NCBI GenBank assembly: GCA_002011085.2
Contig: MTMB02000001.1
Coordinates: 1,430,446 to 1,494,445 of the forward strand
DNA from: Candidatus Geothermarchaeum rappei
GTDB taxonomy: Archaea > Thermoproteota > Nitrososphaeria > Geothermarchaeales > JDFR-13
Length of the DNA stretch: 64,000 nt
Direction: 5' to 3'
Positions 9,011 to 16,721 of the stretch are shown one piece after another. The translations under genes and the position numbers were made by a program. Numbering within the stretch: position 1 is the first letter of the stretch; every line of letters begins with the position of its first letter. The notes beneath the pieces were generated by a model. The model did not search any database. It was not told the DNA's origin and saw only the letters and a list, made by a program, of their open reading frames with translations.

Positions 9011-11179
9011 ATGGCACGAAAAATCCAGTTGATAGTTAAAGAACCATATCCTCGTGATATTGGTAGAGGCATAGCTCGTATACACCCCGTGGTATTTGAG
9101 AAATTGGGTATTCGGGAGAGAGAAGCCATTTTAATAGAGAAGGAGAGGACCGGTGTTGCATGGGCTTTGTCGCTCCCTAGAGACGAGGCGCCGAATATAA
9201 TTAGAATCGATAAGGATACTAGAAGAAGCATCGGAGTATCCCTAGATGATCTTGTCTATATTTCACCCACAAAGATCACTGTAGCTAAGAAGGTCATGTT
9301 AATACCTACTGAAAAGCTGGATAACATAGATAAGAGTTTTGTAAATATGATACACAATAAACTAATCGGTAGACCCTTGATCAAGGGGAATATTATAGCT
9401 ATCCACTTGTTCGGAAGCCCATTATACCTAAAGGTAAAGACAACTACACCAAATGAACCAGTTTATGTTACGGATAATACGAGGATCGTCATATCCACAG
9501 ATGTCATTGGGAAGCTGGATGAGATTGAGATAAGATATGACGATATAGGAGGATTGGATAGAGAAATAGAAAAAATACGTGAGATGGTTGAACTTCCACT
9601 TAAATACCCGGAGTTATTTAGGAGACTTGGTATAGACCCGCCCAAGGGAGTCATATTATATGGTCCACCGGGATGTGGTAAGACTTTATTGGCTAGAGCC
9701 GTGGCTACTGAGAGTGAAGCAAACTTCTTCGCGATAAATGGTCCTGAGATAACAAGTAAATACTATGGTGAATCAGAGGCTAAGTTGAGAGAAATATTCC
9801 GAAAAGCGGAGGAAAACGCTCCAAGCATTATATTTATAGATGAACTGGATTCAATAGCCCCAAAGAGAGAAGAGGTAAGTGGAGAAGCTGAGAAGAGAGT
9901 CGTCGCACAGTTACTAACCTTAATGGATGGGTTGAAGGGACGGGGACAGATAATAGTTATCGGGGCTACTAACAGAATCGAGGCTGTTGATCCTGCACTT
10001 AGAAGACCCGGTAGGTTTGACCGCGAAATTGAGATAAGGATTCCTGATGAAAAAGGAAGATTGGAGATACTTAAGATACACACACGTGGAATGCCATTGC
10101 ATTCGGATGTCGATCTGCAGAGGCTTGCAAATATAACATATGGCTATACCGGTGCAGATATCCAAGCCCTATGTAGAGAAGCTGCTATGAAAGCATTAAA
10201 GAGATATCTACCTCTCATTGAAAAGAATCTTGATGACAAGATACCAGAAGAGATACTTGAGAAGATGGTTGTCACCATGAAGGATTTCATGGACGCGTAT
10301 AAAGAGATAGTTCCTACTGCAATGCGTGAGGTAGAGATATCCATACCCAAAGTGTCTTGGAGTGATATAGGTGGTTTAGAGGAGGTAAAGAGGTTGCTGA
10401 AGGAAACTGTTGAATGGCCGTTGAAATATCCAGAGAGATTTAAGAGACTTGGAATTGACCCTCCGAGAGGCGTCCTATTATATGGACCTCCTGGAACTGG
10501 TAAGACTTTACTTGCTCAGGCTATTGCAAGTGAAACAAATATGAATTTTATAGCTGTTAAAGGTCCAGAGCTTTTAAGTAAGTGGGTGGGAGAATCGGAG
10601 AAAGGAGTTAGAAAAGTATTTGCACGTGCTAGGAGCGCTGCACCATCTATAATATTCTTTGATGAAATAGAGGCCTTAATACCAGCGAGAGGACTCGACA
10701 CTACGACTGTTACGGATAGAGTTATCAGCCAGTTTCTTACAGAATTAGATGGAATAAACAGGCTTGAGGATGTAATCGTTATAGGAGCAACAAACAGACC
10801 CGACTTAATCGATAGAGCACTATTGAGACCGGGTAGAATGGATCTACTTATTTATGTACCGCCTCCAGATAAAGAAGATCGGCTTAGCATCCTTAAAATC
10901 CATACTAGAAGGACTGCTCTAGACCCAGATGTAGACCTTGAGAGAATTGCAGAGATGACAGAGTATTATTCTGGTGCAGATCTACATGCATTAGTTAGGG
11001 AGGCAGCTATGAATGCTATACGGAGAGATCCCAATGCTGAATATGTAACTATGGATGACTTCTTAATGGCACTAAGGAAAGTAAAACCGTCGCTAGATGA
11101 CGGCATAATTGAGTGGTATGCCAATTACTCTAGGAAGATGGAGACTAAGAGAATGAACCTGCCTCCAGCGTTTGCATAA
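9011..11179 (+). CDS. cdc48: CDC48/p97-type AAA+ ATPase
   Basis: 722 aa two-ring AAA+ unfoldase (VAT/Cdc48 family) that extracts and unfolds proteins, probably feeding the proteasome. The N-domain occupies about residues 1-185. D1 has Walker A GPPGCGKT near 218 and Walker B IIFIDELDS; D2 has Walker A GPPGTGKT near 492 and Walker B IIFFDEIEA. Arginine-finger regions (RRPGRFDRE, LRPGRMD) are intact. ATG 9011 is chosen over the in-frame TTG at 8996 because GGGAGA at 8998-9003 is 7 nt upstream. The protein ends soon after D2, without a long tail. Confidence 0.95.
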   Translation: MARKIQLIVKEPYPRDIGRGIARIHPVVFEKLGIREREAILIEKERTGVAWALSLPRDEAPNIIRIDKDTRRSIGVSLDDLVYISPTKITVAKKVMLIPTEKLDNIDKSFVNMIHNKLIGRPLIKGNIIAIHLFGSPLYLKVKTTTPNEPVYVTDNTRIVISTDVIGKLDEIEIRYDDIGGLDREIEKIREMVELPLKYPELFRRLGIDPPKGVILYGPPGCGKTLLARAVATESEANFFAINGPEITSKYYGESEAKLREIFRKAEENAPSIIFIDELDSIAPKREEVSGEAEKRVVAQLLTLMDGLKGRGQIIVIGATNRIEAVDPALRRPGRFDREIEIRIPDEKGRLEILKIHTRGMPLHSDVDLQRLANITYGYTGADIQALCREAAMKALKRYLPLIEKNLDDKIPEEILEKMVVTMKDFMDAYKEIVPTAMREVEISIPKVSWSDIGGLEEVKRLLKETVEWPLKYPERFKRLGIDPPRGVLLYGPPGTGKTLLAQAIASETNMNFIAVKGPELLSKWVGESEKGVRKVFARARSAAPSIIFFDEIEALIPARGLDTTTVTDRVISQFLTELDGINRLEDVIVIGATNRPDLIDRALLRPGRMDLLIYVPPPDKEDRLSILKIHTRRTALDPDVDLERIAEMTEYYSGADLHALVREAAMNAIRRDPNAEYVTMDDFLMALRKVKPSLDDGIIEWYANYSRKMETKRMNLPPAFA

Positions 11180-11288
11180 AAGCCATTTCTCTTTCTCCCA
11201 ATACATAGTTTACTATCCTTTTTTACCTGATTCTATAGGAAAATCATAAGATATAAGACAGGAGATTAAAGTATTATTTTGAGATACA

Positions 11289-11519
11289 ATGAAGGATGGA
11301 GAAGAAATCTGGGAAAAACATCCCGTATATAGTGTTGTATATGGCATCATAAGAAGAGAGAAGAGTCTCACTTTTAACGAACTTGTTAATAAAGTTCAGG
11401 AGGAGAACCCTGATATTGGGGTAGAGAAAATAAGAGCGGCATTAGTTAAACTAGAGATATGGGATAAAATAGACGTTGTTACAAATGGAAAGGATACGCG
11501 GGTACTTCTGAGAGAGTGA
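11289..11519 (+). CDS. Small predicted winged-helix protein upstream of fen
   Basis: 76 aa, unnamed. The pattern YSVVYGIIRREKSLTFNEL, a second helix VEKIRAALVKLEI and the C-terminal hairpin KIDVVTNGKDTRVLL suggests a compact winged helix. No wing-specific catalytic or metal residues are seen. Its stop lies 6 bp before the chosen FEN-1 start, so the two are translated together. A role in DNA repair or replication is only a guess from this linkage. Confidence 0.65.
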   Translation: MKDGEEIWEKHPVYSVVYGIIRREKSLTFNELVNKVQEENPDIGVEKIRAALVKLEIWDKIDVVTNGKDTRVLLRE

Positions 11520-11525
11520 ATGGAC

Positions 11526-12545
11526 ATGGGGGTAAACTTAAACCCCATTATAGGTGAATATAAAAAGACGGTTAAATTCAGCGACTTAGGAAATAAAGTG
11601 ATTGCTATTGATGCATACAACACTATATACCAGTTTCTCACTACAATTAGGGATCACACTGGCATGCCTTTGAGAGATAGAGAGGGGCGGGTCACAAGCC
11701 ATTTAAGTGGACTTTTTTATAGAAATGTAAATCTTTTGAAAGAGAGAATTAAACTTGTCTACGTATTTGATGGACGGCCACCTATTAGGAAACTTAAGGA
11801 GTTAGAGAGGAGGAAAGTAATCAAAAGAGAGAGTTTCCAGAAGTATTTGGAAGCGTTAGAGAGAAAAGATTACGAAGAAGCTAGGAAATATGCTGCGATG
11901 GCGGCTACACTAGAGGATTATATGGTTGAAGATAGTAAGAGACTCCTAGAACTATTAGGTATACCAATTGTACAGGCGCCTTCTGAGGGTGAGGCGCAGG
12001 CAAGTTATATGGCTATGAAGGGGGATGTCTGGGCCGTTGGTTCACAGGATTATGACTCGTTCCTATTTGGCGCTCCCAGGATTGTAAGGAATATTACTCT
12101 AACTGGAAAGATAAGGTATCCTAGTAAAGGGATTGAAGTGAAGCTGGAACCAGAGCTTGTACGTTTGGAAGATATTTTAAAGGGATTGGGATTAACAAGA
12201 GAACAGCTTGTTGACATAGGGATTCTTATCGGGACTGATTATAATGAAGGAGTTAAGGGAATAGGGCCTAAACGAGCATTAGAGTTGATTAAGACATACG
12301 GGACTATAGACAAGATTCCTGAAGCTAGACAATGGTTTTCTAATGAGGATGTTGAGGAGATAAGAAAATTGTTCTTAAGCCCTGAGGTTACAGATGATTA
12401 TAAACTTGAGTTTAAGGATGTAGATTATGATGGAGTAGTAAAGTTCCTATGCGATGAACATGATTTCAGTGTGGCTAGGGTAACTAAGGCCTTAGATGAT
12501 TTGAAGAAAGTCACTAGCATAAAGAGTCTTGATCAATGGTTCTAG
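11526..12545 (+). CDS. fen: Flap endonuclease 1
   Basis: 339 aa structure-specific 5' nuclease for Okazaki-fragment maturation. The acidic metal ligands are in place: AIDAYN, VFDGRPP, EGEAQA, GSQDYDS and GTDYNEG. The helix-hairpin-helix GIGPKRALELI follows. The C-terminal SLDQWF resembles a PCNA-interaction (PIP) box. ATG 11520 is also in frame, but starting at 11526 gives MGV, the family-typical N-terminus whose Gly2 lies at the active site. Probably in one operon from 11289 to 14555. Confidence 0.95.
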   Translation: MGVNLNPIIGEYKKTVKFSDLGNKVIAIDAYNTIYQFLTTIRDHTGMPLRDREGRVTSHLSGLFYRNVNLLKERIKLVYVFDGRPPIRKLKELERRKVIKRESFQKYLEALERKDYEEARKYAAMAATLEDYMVEDSKRLLELLGIPIVQAPSEGEAQASYMAMKGDVWAVGSQDYDSFLFGAPRIVRNITLTGKIRYPSKGIEVKLEPELVRLEDILKGLGLTREQLVDIGILIGTDYNEGVKGIGPKRALELIKTYGTIDKIPEARQWFSNEDVEEIRKLFLSPEVTDDYKLEFKDVDYDGVVKFLCDEHDFSVARVTKALDDLKKVTSIKSLDQWF

Positions 12546-12557
12546 AGATGAGATTGA

Positions 12558-13262
12558 GTGGCTATGATAGGTAAAAATGATTTTGAGAGAAGGAGAAAAC
12601 TTCTAGCTAAAAAACTGATGAAGGAGGGAATCCTAAGGAGTGAAAGATGTATAAATGCATTTCTACGGGTGCCACGGGAAAAGTTTGTGTGGAAGGGATA
12701 TGAAAAAGACGCGTATTATGACTCTCCACTCCCACTAGGTTCCACAGGACAGACCATATCAGCTCCGCATATGTGTGCATATCTCATTGAAGAACTTGAA
12801 TTGAAGCCAGGTGATGTTGTATTAGAGATAGGAGGGGGAAGTGGGTATCAAGCGGCATTAATAGCTGAATGCGTAGCTCCTAGCGATGAGGATCCGTCAA
12901 AATGGGGCCACGTATACACAATCGAAATAAATAGAGAGTTAGCTGAATTCGCTAAGAAAAACCTAGAAGAAACAGGATATGGTAATAGAGTGGACGTCAT
13001 ATTAGGAGACGGGTCATTGGGATATCCTCCATTAGAGGAGAAAGAGAGATATGATAAGATACTTCTTACAGCGGCGGCACCTAAAATCCCGAGTCCTCTT
13101 ATCAAGCAACTTAAGAAGGGGGGGATATTAATCGCCCCAGTGGGGAGGGGGTTTTTCCAAGACCTTATTAAAATAATAAAAACTGGGGAGGGAGACATAG
13201 AAGAGAAATATTTGATAAAAGTGGCATTTGTGCCTCTTAGAGGTGCATATGGATGGAAATAA
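12558..13262 (+). CDS. pcm: Protein-L-isoaspartate O-methyltransferase
   Basis: 234 aa SAM-dependent repair enzyme that methylates isoaspartyl residues in aged proteins, common in thermophiles. Motif I is LEIGGGSGYQAAL near residue 93; the family stretch DSPLPLGSTGQTISAPHM near residue 55 is diagnostic. It begins 12 bp after fen at GTG 12558, with an alternative ATG at 12564. Its 3' end overlaps the DUF371 gene by 10 bp. Confidence 0.92.
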   Translation: MAMIGKNDFERRRKLLAKKLMKEGILRSERCINAFLRVPREKFVWKGYEKDAYYDSPLPLGSTGQTISAPHMCAYLIEELELKPGDVVLEIGGGSGYQAALIAECVAPSDEDPSKWGHVYTIEINRELAEFAKKNLEETGYGNRVDVILGDGSLGYPPLEEKERYDKILLTAAAPKIPSPLIKQLKKGGILIAPVGRGFFQDLIKIIKTGEGDIEEKYLIKVAFVPLRGAYGWK

Positions 13263-13684
13263 CATTCTATGCATATGGCCACCCTAATATAAAGGGAACT
13301 CATAAAACTACATTAGAAATAACTAAGGATAATTTCCTCACACCCAGGGGAACTTGTATAGTTGGTATAAAATCTGAAATAGCGTGTTCTGATCTTCCAG
13401 AGACAATGAAACAGGAGATTAAAAATAGCGAAGCAAAAATTGTTATAGTGCTTGAGGTAGATGGGATGAGAGATGAAATAACAGCATATGGAGACGAAAG
13501 ACTGAGACTAACATCACGAAACTCGATGGTAATACGTAAATCCACATATATAGATGATAGAACTCTAGCTGTAAGAGCTGATAAGGCTGCTAAGGATATT
13601 AATAGAAAAATAATAGAGAGACTTACTGATCCAAATAAGAGAGTCACAGTAACCTTGAGAGTCGAGAAGCCAAATATATTCTAG
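13253..13684 (+). CDS. DUF371 family protein
   Basis: 143 aa archaeal protein of unknown function. FYAYGHPNIKGTHKTTLEIT and ACSDLPE fit DUF371. It starts with ATG 13253 inside the end of pcm, so translation is coupled. No membrane segments, metal-binding clusters or signal are seen; it is a soluble alpha/beta protein with the recurring VDGMRDEITAYGDERL element. The link with pcm and a methyltransferase hints at modification chemistry, without proof. Confidence 0.75.
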   Translation: MEITFYAYGHPNIKGTHKTTLEITKDNFLTPRGTCIVGIKSEIACSDLPETMKQEIKNSEAKIVIVLEVDGMRDEITAYGDERLRLTSRNSMVIRKSTYIDDRTLAVRADKAAKDINRKIIERLTDPNKRVTVTLRVEKPNIF

Positions 13685-13715
13685 GGAGAAAAGCGGTATA
13701 TTTATTGGAGAGAAA

Positions 13716-14555
13716 ATGAGTAGAGATAGACTAGGAGAATTCTATGGTTTAAATATATGGCCTATGGATCCAGATACGGAAGCGGGAAGGGCTAGGTTTA
13801 AGGAAGCTATGGAAAAATTCATGGAACTAATGAGACATGAGTTTTTCAAAGGGATACTGTCAAAAAATGATGAAATAAAGATATTAGAAGTATGTGGAGG
13901 AAGCGGTATAGGAGGATGTGCACTAGCCAGAGTTCTCGAGAAGAATGAAATCAATGTATCCTTATGTGTAACGGATATAAGAGAAGAAGATTTAGAGAAG
14001 GCAATTAAATGGATAGAAGGAAGTAAAGGAATTGAATTAGAAACAAAGGCAATAGATGCAGTTGATATAGACAAGCTTGAGGAAAGGCCTGATATTATAT
14101 TAATGTATGGACTCTCTACACCTCATTTCAACCCATGGGAGATGGTACGGTTTTTAGCTGCTTCAGGCGTTATACTTAGTGAAAAAGGAATCCTCATAAT
14201 AGAGGAGGCAGATAGACGATTCTTCATATTTTATTTGGTTAAATACAAGGATCTTATAACTGGCAAGACACTTGACAATAAAATATACATGGATATACAT
14301 ACTGGATATGACCCTATTCGAGGAGTATTTAAAAGAACATACTCCGTTATCCCAGGACCTCCAAAGCTAATTGATATGGAGAGTTATCTATGGGGTGTTG
14401 CTGAGATAGCAACATTCACATGGCTGTTCTTTGAGGATGTGGATATCGTAAAACAAGGAAATAGGAACTACTTTGTACTTGGTATACGGCCTAGAAAAAA
14501 ATTAATACCTAGTGACTTGAAGATGACGCCTAAGGCTCTGATGAGAGACAAATAG
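13716..14555 (+). CDS. Class I SAM-dependent methyltransferase, substrate unknown
   Basis: 279 aa. Motif I (ILEVCGGSGIGGCALARVL, near residue 51) and an acidic motif II (VTDIREEDLEKA) give a Rossmann methyltransferase core. The part after residue 170 (YDPIRGVFKRTYSVIPGPPK, then LWGVAEIATFTWLFFED) is not one I recognise from a named family. GGAGAGAAA precedes the ATG. It closes the run that begins upstream of fen, and a hairpin lies right at its stop codon. Confidence 0.7.
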   Translation: MSRDRLGEFYGLNIWPMDPDTEAGRARFKEAMEKFMELMRHEFFKGILSKNDEIKILEVCGGSGIGGCALARVLEKNEINVSLCVTDIREEDLEKAIKWIEGSKGIELETKAIDAVDIDKLEERPDIILMYGLSTPHFNPWEMVRFLAASGVILSEKGILIIEEADRRFFIFYLVKYKDLITGKTLDNKIYMDIHTGYDPIRGVFKRTYSVIPGPPKLIDMESYLWGVAEIATFTWLFFEDVDIVKQGNRNYFVLGIRPRKKLIPSDLKMTPKALMRDK

Positions 14556-14577
14556 AGAAACATTTGAATTTGTTTCT
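14556..14577 (+). terminator. Hairpin at the end of the methyltransferase gene
   Basis: AGAAACA (14556-14562), 8-nt loop, TGTTTCT (14571-14577): a perfect 7-bp stem beginning at the stop codon, followed by TCT. It is well placed for RNA 3'-end formation after the fen-pcm operon. Archaeal termination needs T-tracts more than hairpins, so this is tentative. Confidence 0.4.
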
Positions 14578-14579
14578 TC

Positions 14580-14794
14580 TTAGATACCATATTTAACTGA
14601 CTTAACGTAGGTGGAAATGTATCTAATTATAAACTTTAGGCCACCATCATCCAAGCTTCTCGTAAAATAGCTAACCCTTAAATTCATATAGGAAAATACA
14701 TAATCGAAATCCGTTTCTTCAATAACAGCAAAGTCTCCGTAAAAAAATAATTATGGCACAGGAAAGGCGTATTGATTTCTCTATTTTGATAGCT
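14580..14794 (-). pseudogene. Possible coding remnant on the minus strand
   Basis: On the minus strand 14794-14580 stays open for about 71 codons to a TAA stop, with protein-like composition: PFLCHNYFFYGDFAVIEET followed by SYFTRSLDDGGLKF. No ATG, GTG or TTG opens it upstream; the only internal ATG leaves about 35 codons. It may be the 3' remnant of a lost gene, or chance. I do not recognise the family. The rest of 14578-14860 holds nothing else I can support. Confidence 0.3.
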
Positions 14795-14860
14795 TTATAA
14801 TTAATACAAATGTTTAGAAAACATCTGGTCAAATGTGGTCAGATAATTAATATTCTCAGA

Positions 14861-14876
14861 ACATTTATAACATAAT
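14861..14876 (+). promoter_or_regulatory. TATA-type promoter of the MFS gene
   Basis: ACATTTATAACATAAT contains a good archaeal TATA box (TTTATAA). Transcription would start near 14893, giving a leader of roughly a dozen nt before ATG 14906. This supports initiation upstream of the frameshift site described for the MFS gene. Confidence 0.5.
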
Positions 14877-14905
14877 TTAGTGTGTAGACTACGGCCCTGG
14901 CTTTG

Positions 14906-16164
14906 ATGCCAACGGTGATATCCGGGATGAGTAAACTAGTCTGGAGAATCAGGGAGGAATTTGTGTTTGTAAAGGGAAACTTACATTAATTGTATCATGG
15001 GCCCTTTTTAACTTTGGTTTTATGATGGCTTTTCCGTTCGAAACGCCATATATTAGAGCGCTAGGGGCTTCACCATTTGTAATTGGTTTGATAGGCTCAC
15101 TAGGGTATCTAGTCCTAACCATAGTTAGGATCCCAGGGGCATATATTGCCGATAGATATGGACGGAAACAGATAATCGTCACAATGACATTCGCAGTTGC
15201 GATATCATATTTGTTCTACGCTCTCGCTCCAGACTGGAGATTTATTGTGATCGGTGCAGTTTTAGTTAATCTATGTTTAATCTATCAGCCTGCATTAGAG
15301 GCGATTACAGCCGACTCTATCCCGCCTGAAAAACGTGGGATGGGGTTCGCGATGACAGGGGTAATTCCCAGTATACCAACTATAATATCTCCGTTGGTCG
15401 CGGGATATATAATATCAACTTATGACATTGTCCTAGGGATGAGGATCGTATATATAATTATAGTTGGACTAAGCCTAGCTGCAGCAATGATAAGACTTCT
15501 TTATCTAAAAGAGACTATAGATAAACCACGGCCTCTTAAACTAAGTGAGATAAAAACGGTATACAAAGAGTCTATAAACTCGATTATTGAGGCGTGGAGA
15601 ACCATCCCGAAGAATTTAAAGATACTTACTGTAATACTGATGATAAGCTCTTTTGAAGATCCTGTTTTTAGACAGTTTTCTGCGTTATACGTCTTAGATG
15701 TTATAGGTGCGACTGACTTCGAATGGGGTATTGCAATGACAGTACTTACAATAACAACTCTCTTGGTCGGGATACCACTTGGTAAAGTTGTAGATGTTTT
15801 AGGTAGAAAAACGAGTATCATCCTTGCATATCTCATATTTATACCTTCGACTCTTGTGTTTATCTATGCTAGGAGCTTTATTGAACTCATTATAGTGATG
15901 GTGATATTTGGTTTTGGTTCAATGATGATAGGCCCTGCATTCCAAGCTCTAATTACAGATATGGTTCCAAGATCAAAGAGAGGGAGAATTATGGGAGTAA
16001 TAGGATCATTGAATATTATTATGATGATACCAGCGTCTGCTATAGCTGGGTTTTTATATGAATTTAACCCTGCATATCCATTTCAGTTGACGATAGTTCT
16101 AGGGATATTTACAAGCATAGTAGTATACCTATTTATCAAGGAGCCAATAAAGAGAGAGGAATAA
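14906..16164 (+). CDS. MFS transporter, two frames joined by an apparent -1 frameshift
   Basis: Major facilitator transporter of about 419 aa if both frames are read. Frame one, from ATG 14906, gives a basic N-terminus (MSKLVWRIREEFVFVKGN) and ends at TAA 14987. The frame that continues to 16164 has no usable start before ATG 15022, which lies inside the first membrane helix (LTLIVSWALFNFGFMMAF). A -1 shift at 14974-14980 (G GGA AAC) joins the two into a normal MFS start. The loop-2 motif DRYGRKQ is present near residue 83 of the joined protein. The substrate is unknown. A real indel or a missing base in the assembly would look the same. Confidence 0.7.
14974..14980 (+). other. Candidate -1 ribosomal frameshift heptamer (GGGAAAC)
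   Basis: GGGAAAC is in the X XXY YYZ register relative to the upstream frame (AAG GGA AAC). It sits exactly where the upstream frame must be left for the MFS protein to be complete. Downstream, ATCAT (14994-14998) can pair with ATGAT (15021-15025), extended by G-U and G-C pairs, giving a modest hairpin 13 nt away. That spacing is longer than in well-studied cases. Confidence 0.4.
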
Positions 16165-16242
16165 AAATTTCCTGATCTTAATTCATTTAGAAAACTAAAT
16201 TTTAGTACTATCTTATTCTAAATTATGAATGGTGATAGTAAA

Positions 16243-16386
16243 ATGGCGATTGATCCTGTATGTGGAATGACCGTCGACGAGAAGAAGGTGAAGTATAAGG
16301 CAGAGTACAATGATAAGATATACTATTTTTGCTGTGAAATGTGCTATAAAGCATTTCTAAAAGACCCTTCTAAATACATTAAATAG
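16243..16386 (+). CDS. Tiny YHS-domain protein
   Basis: 47 aa single YHS domain: DPVCGMTVDEKKV, then IYYFCCEMCYKAFLKDPSKY. YHS and TRASH domains are small Cys-based metal-binding modules linked to heavy-metal handling. ATG 16243 is 4 nt behind GGTGATAG; ATG 16225 is in frame but lacks such a site. It precedes a second similar gene and the copper ATPase on the same strand, so copper binding or delivery is the likely role. Confidence 0.8.
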   Translation: MAIDPVCGMTVDEKKVKYKAEYNDKIYYFCCEMCYKAFLKDPSKYIK

Positions 16387-16501
16387 GCTTTGAAAGAAGT
16401 AGGTAGTATGTACGATCATGGGTATAGAGAGTTATTACCATAGTGGAAAAAATAAAAGTCATATTTCTTTCCTTACTATAAAAGAAATGAGGTGTTAAAT
16501 C

Positions 16502-16681
16502 GTGGCGAAATGTCCGGTGTGTGGAATGACTGTTGAAGAGACAGAGAGCACGTTGAAGACCGAGCACATGGGCAAGGTCTTTTACTTCTGTTCACAGGGT
16601 TGTAAATCTGAATTCGATAAAGATCCTCATAAGTACATGGAGAGCGAACATAAGCAGCATTTTCATAGCCGTTGTTGCTAA
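16502..16681 (+). CDS. copM: CopM-like YHS/TRASH metallochaperone
   Basis: 59 aa protein with KCPVCGMTVEE and VFYFCSQGCKSEFDKDPHKY, plus a C-terminal tail ending HFHSRCC that adds His and Cys ligands. In Sulfolobus a small TRASH protein (CopM) is encoded next to the copper ATPase CopA and the regulator CopT, and this arrangement matches. GTG 16502 follows GAGGTG. It ends 40 bp before copA and is probably co-transcribed. A TATA-like TACTATAAAAG lies near 16475-16485. Confidence 0.8.
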   Translation: MAKCPVCGMTVEETESTLKTEHMGKVFYFCSQGCKSEFDKDPHKYMESEHKQHFHSRCC

Positions 16682-16721
16682 ACAACACACTCCTCATATT
16701 TCTTTTTTTGGGTGATGCAGC

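Noticed and set aside
14821-14845. Short repeat CTGGTCA/GTGGTCAG before the MFS promoter
   Set aside because: Too short and imperfect to call an operator; no second copy was seen near another gene.
14896-14950. Possible C/D-box small RNA around GATGCC...GGATGAG
   Set aside because: No matching D box or guide layout; the stretch is better explained as the N-terminal codons of the MFS protein.
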